NCBI RefSeq assembly: GCF_016801865.2
Contig: NC_068938.1
Coordinates: 221,976,663-222,040,662 of the forward strand
Source: Culex pipiens pallens
Taxonomy: Eukaryota > Arthropoda > Insecta > Diptera > Culicidae
DNA length: 64,000 bases
Direction: 5' to 3'
Shown here: positions 59,061-64,000 of the stretch, piece after piece
Layout of the letters: each line of letters starts with the position of its first letter
Position numbering within the stretch: position 1 is the first letter of the stretch
Program-made: the position numbers and the translations under genes
Notes under the pieces: model-generated
The model's database searches: none
Seen by the model: only the letters and a program-made list of their open reading frames with translations
What the model was told of the DNA's origin: nothing

Positions 59061-61500
59061 TCGGTGTGATGGTATTTCATCTGTTTTTTTTTTTTATTTC
59101 GGATTTTCATACATCTTGGTTATCAAAGGTTGCCTTGAGTTTTTGATGACTTTTTGTAAGTATTCAAAACAAACAAAGTTGACAGCTAATTCAATGCTGA
59201 ATTTCAGTTCAACTTGCTGATTTTTACACAGCAGTTGTTCAAAGTTCTTTGGCTATCTCTCTCAATTTATCTCTCAATAGTTCAAAACCTTTAAATATTA
59301 AAATCTCAACTCAACACTTCTTAATATAAAATGAATGTATTTTTAACATTTGATAACAATTTTGTTTTTATTTAACCCTTTGAGGCCTGAATTTTCAAAA
59401 AAATATTTTTTCAGTCAATGATGGGAAAATGATTCTTATGACCATACGAAAATTATAGGCTAGTTTTGAAAATTTTGATATTTGGGTCTTATATGACCCA
59501 TCAGGCTGCAGCATTTCGGCAAATTTATGTAAATATTTTTTCCTTATATTTTTTGTGTTTTTTTTTATATGTGGTCCCAATAATAGCAAAAGATTTAATC
59601 GATTTTATAAAACTTTTGGTTTTTTTTTATTTATTGTTATTTTTTTTCGTCTCCTTTTTTTATGGGGAAATTTTGAGAAAACTACATTTTGCGTTAATTC
59701 TGTATTATGCATCTTCTCAAAAAAACTTATAAACCTGTGTACCAATATTTTTAAATTTGGAAAATAACTTTGAAAAGATTTACATATAAAAGACCTTAAA
59801 TCTCATTTATTATTAATCTGTTTAAAATATAAAGCTAATTTAATGAAGCTTAAAAATGTAATTTTCTCGCATTTTTTTCCACCCAGTTGGAAATATTAAC
59901 CAATCTTTTTTTTTATTCAGAGATTTAATTACTAAAACTGTGTTTGATAAACGGCACACAGAAAAATGCTGAATTTTAGAAGGTTGAAATGGCTAATTGC
60001 TTTTTAACTGTTGATGTCAGCCCGACAATCAGTGAATCTTTTTTCACTTAACTTCAAACTTATGATGGCAGTAGAAGTTCAACCCTCTTTCGTCAAAAAA
60101 TTTCTTCAAATTATTTATTTTTCTCGTGTCCAGGAGGTCATTTTGAGTAACTTTCAATCTACGTGAAACTTTTTTTTTGTTTCAGGTTTTTCATGTAAAA
60201 TGCATTTTACAATAGTCCAGTTGATTTGCCATCTTGCAATGTTTCAAAAAAGTTTAAGATTTGAACAAAACAAAAATTTGAGCGAAAAAAAATACTTTTT
60301 AAGGTACTATACATTAAAAATTCACAAAAATTCAAAAAATTAGTTTTAGTTAGTTTTCACTTTTTAAATTTTTTGCTTGATTTTGTTACATTTTCTTCTA
60401 TAGAACTATTCCATTGTAATTTATATTGTAGAAAAATGCGTAGAGGCATGGTCTTGGACATAACAAAGATTACTGCATAATTATTTTACAAAAAAATATA
60501 GGAAATGTTATAGAATAACACAGCCAAAGTTGTTCCCAGAAAAAATGACATTTTATAGAAAAAATACAAAATCACATTAAAGGCATACTTCTTACTCTAA
60601 TATTTTCTAAAATTTTGATAGTTCTTCATTCCAGTTATGTAGGTGAAATAAAATAATTGATGTTTTTTAACTGTCTTTAAATTTTTAACTTTTGATTCAA
60701 ATACATTCTTAAATAATCGGAAATGTTTTGCTTTAAGAGACAGGGTTTTTCAATGGCTAAATTTCTAAAAAAATTAATTTATTATTCTTAGATATAATTT
60801 TTTAAGCGTAATTTGAGCAAATAGGTCGTTTAAATTTTAAAAAGAAAAGAAATTAATCTTTCAAAGAATGGCTTAATCGCAAAAAAAATCTTTTTCGCTT
60901 GCAAACTCAATCAGTCGAAGATTGTTTGTGAATCTCGCTTGTCGTTTTGTTTACAAACGTTGTTCATCTAGGAAAAGTGACGGATCATTTTCTGGCAAGT
61001 GTAGGTAGTGAAATCGGTGTTCCGCCGAACAATCCAAGTGATGCTTTATTGAGTTTCCTTTAACCGATCTTTCGTGCGCTAGAGAGGAGAGGCATGTTGT
61101 CTTCCTTAGCCTTAGAAAAATCAAAATTTAAAAAATTAAAAACAAGTTTCAAATTCCATGCGCATAACAAAATTGCATAATGTTTTTTCAATTTACTTTC
61201 AATTTTAAAAGACTTTCAAATAAATTTTGTTATTTTTTCAATAATTATATTTTTGGCCCCTTAATTTATTGAGAAAATTCTTTATAACACCTGAAGATCT
61301 CATAACGAATTGCATTTTGGATACCAGCTATTTTAAAACACTAGAAAACATTTACAAAATGATGTGAAAACATTGAGCCTATTATCACTTAAATTGATTT
61401 TACATGAAACATTAAATCGCAAATCTCGGTTTAATTTAATTCAAAACCTCTTGAAAAAACTTTTTAAACACCAATTACCCCACTTTCAATCACTTCTCTA
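59061..61500. other. AT-rich intergenic stretch, little recognised
   Basis: A CACAGAAAAATGCTGAATTT start at about 59,957 resembles one end of the MITE at 3,472 without a matching right end. No gene. Confidence 0.4.
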
Positions 61501-62665
61501 AGGCCACCCCATCCTCTCTTGGCTGACTGATGAACAGCTGGTATCGCAGCGCTGCAAATCCCCTTTTCCTTTCTCCAACAACGGCAGCAGCAGCAAATTC
61601 GCAAATCCAAAGCCGGCTTGGCCTAGCCCGTCTGCTGTCCGTCTTCATCGTCCGTCGCAGTGTGCCATGGCCTCTGCTGCTGCTGTTGTTGTTTTTGCTG
61701 CTGCCGTTGCCATCGTTTTCTCACCAAACTCAGCGAGTCTGACTTGCTGCTTGAGGTGCGAGATTGTTGTTGCTGGTCACTCTGTAGGACTGTTTTTCCG
61801 ACAATCGTCGCACGGCTTGCTTTGCTGCTGCCTCGTGCGGCGACTTTCTCCTAGTGTGAGTTTGGTGCGTGCGTGTTAAATTTAGACTCTGTGGTGAATA
61901 ATGTCACGCCGCCGCCGCACGCCAATCTTCTCCGCCAAAATAAGAAGCTTATTGAGCAGATTCTTTGCCTTTTCTTCTGATTCTGGCTAACTGGTTGTGT
62001 CGTTGCAGCTTCTTTTTTCCCTCCGTGCTTGATGTGGTTTTGAGCCCTGGAGGAATCCGTGTTACTGCTTTTGCTCCTACTTTTTGGATTCGTGTTTTCT
62101 TTTTTCTCAGGCAAGGACGCGCAGGCCTTCATTGGCTTCGTTTTCTGTAGACTTGGCTTCTCTTGGGGACTCTTGCTGGATGGTGGGCTTTTTTCGGGGG
62201 AGGTCGTCGTCCCAAGTCCCATTCTGTTCAATATTTAAATAGTGGAGTGTGTGTGCGTGGTTTTGCAGTTGGCACCGCGGAACACACATTCCAACACACT
62301 TGAGGTTCCGGAAGTTGGAGTAAGGGTGGAGGAAGACCGTTAGAAGTAATGGAATTGCCTCTTTGATGATCGTCGTCAACGCCGGAACATGGCCAGCAGT
62401 TCACACGCGCGCCGAGGACGAAGTTGGCCGTGCGGACGGACGGCGATGATATGCAAATTTGGGACTATTTCAACAATAATATGGTTGATTGAATTTTTTT
62501 CGGTTGAAAGTCACCGGTTCTGGTTTGTCACGGCGTGACGTGATGCAGTAGTGGGAACATTGACGGACCCCGGTGACCAATCAAGGAGCAGTTGGCGCGA
62601 TTTAATGTTTGAATTGGCTAGAGTTTCCTCGATTTGAATAGCTTTTGAGATGAGTGTAGGTGTTA
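61501..62665. other. GC-richer non-coding block with CTG/TTG tract
   Basis: A CTG/TTG run at about 61,674-61,712 and GC-rich surroundings. A 126-codon minus-strand frame (61,851-62,231) is Ser/Lys/Pro-rich with no domain; I do not call it a gene. Possibly an untranslated exon or regulatory block. Confidence 0.3.
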
Positions 62666-62929
62666 AAGAGGAGAGGTTTTGTCAAATTTGATCTTTTAAA
62701 GATATATTAATGAATATATAATGTCAATACGTTTAACTTTTTGATTTTTTTAATTATTCTCAATATTTTTTACATGATTCCTCCTCTTAAAAAATATTTT
62801 AGATACTTGTCATAACACGGATAAAAATCAGTTTTCGAAATCGTGAACAAGCGTTTATTTAATTTGAAACCACTGAAAAAGTGTCCAAATAAAAAAAAAA
62901 AAGTCTACACCAAAACTGGAAATGGATTT

Positions 62930-63780
62930 TATTTATATTTTTGATTTGGTTCAAACTTTGTGGGGTTCTTCCCTATGACCAAAGAAGTCATTTTGTGTCA
63001 TTGGTTCACCTTACCCTTCGAAAATCTGTAACTTTTGAAAGAATTTTTGATCGATTTGGTGTCTTCGCCAAAGTTGTAGTTATTGATGAGGACTATTCAG
63101 AAAAAATAGGAAAACGCTTTTTTCCTCTGAATCGGCATGTTATAATTTTTTTATTTTTTTTATTTGTTTTAGGGGATAAAAAACCGTAAATTTTGAGACA
63201 TAGAGAAGTTTGAACAAAAATTTTGCCGCCAGGTTTTGGAAAAAAAGTGTTCTTTGAACAAAAAAATTGTATTTTTTTTTGGTTTCAGTTTTCAATGTCA
63301 AATCAAACTTGCAATCGAAAAGTTTTGTACAGATTTTTATGATAAAGTGCACAGTTTTCAAGGTACAGACACCTAAAGTTTAATTTTAATTGAAATAATC
63401 CTTTTTTTTCGATTTTTTAAAATTGTGTCTATAATTGTCCATACCTGAAAATGTTCTTATCGAAAATTTAAATAAAAATAAGATTGCCTAAGTGACATTG
63501 AATATTGGACATCTGGTTGCTCAAAAACAGCGAATAATATAATAAAAAAAAAAACAAGAAAATTTAAGTTTATCAAGTCTCAAGTCCAAGTCCAAACATT
63601 CTCACATTTTCTATTGTCAATATCTCCCGTTTCCAATGCCTCTTTTGTTCTTTTTCTTCAAAAGTGTTCAATGTTGAAAAATGAAACATTTGTGAATAAA
63701 ATTTCAAATTTTCGTTTTCCTTTCGAAAAAAATATTTAGGATTTTTTGGAATCAATAACATTTCAAAAGGACCAAACATT
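62930..63780 (-). repeat. Diverged arm of the 'gccgaagacacc' family
   Basis: Minus-strand landmarks in order: 'ggtgtcttcgccaaagttgtag', 'caaacttgcaatcgaaaag', 'gataaagtgcac', 'tctattgtcaatatctc'. It matches the left arm of the element at 48,911, with many differences. Confidence 0.55.
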
Positions 63781-64000
63781 CAATATTACTCCCAACTCAA
63801 ACTTTAACTCGGCTCACTTTTATTCGGTTTTGAACTTTTTGTTGCATTTGGATATTTGTGATATTCTTTGTTTTACGTCATTGGCTTGCAAATTTTATTT
63901 CAAGGGACTCTTCAAAAATTCCCAAAAAAGAAGGGGCAAAACAGTATTATTACTGACAGTTAACATTTTCATTGAAAACACTTGTACAATTAATTTTAAA

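Noticed and set aside
61851..62231. 126-codon Ser/Lys-rich minus-strand frame
   Set aside because: No domain, no splice or promoter support, low complexity.

Overview
The window looks like 64 kb of nuclear DNA from a culicine mosquito, most likely Culex (organism inferred). The DNA is AT-rich and intron-bearing and is packed with short non-autonomous transposons. I can support only two gene families. One is an intronless Enhancer-of-split/HES bHLH-Orange-WRPW repressor. The other is a tandem pair of six-exon DEG/ENaC (pickpocket-type) channel genes.

Layout. 1-12.5 kb: gene-free, AT-rich DNA with MITEs (TA- and TTAA-flanked), one tRNA-derived SINE and a 1.2-kb TIR element, plus GC-richer non-coding blocks near 1.9-3.2 and 8.5-9.0 kb. 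12.5-15.6 kb: the E(spl) gene, with a promoter carrying an E-box, a head-to-head pair of Su(H) sites and a TATA box, and a 3' UTR with Brd-box and K-box motifs. 15.6-23 kb: non-coding. 23.1-24.4 kb: exons 1-4 of the first channel gene. 24.5-34.3 kb: a reverse-complement copy of everything from 14,791 to the centre at about 24,534. 34.3-35.6 kb: a third copy of exon 4, then exons 5-6 of the first channel gene. 36.0-38.1 kb: the complete second channel gene. 38-64 kb: no recognisable protein gene; fold-back elements, a short LINE-like insertion with a 23-bp target duplication, LTR-like pieces and further GC-richer non-coding blocks (40.3-41.6, 51.9-53.6, 58.0-59.1, 61.5-62.7 kb).

The dominant feature is the inverted repeat of about 9.75 kb per arm, hinged on a 217-bp perfect-stem MITE inside intron 4 of the first channel gene. 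The arms are not identical: they differ by substitutions, microsatellite length and small indels, and the differences I see in the E(spl) coding part are silent. The simplest reading is that two haplotypes were joined head to head at the palindrome during assembly. A true inverted duplication is the alternative. If the inverted block is removed, the region reads simply: E(spl), then two channel genes head to tail, the first with a MITE in intron 4. Until that is settled, the second E(spl) fragment and the minus-strand channel fragment should not be counted as extra genes.
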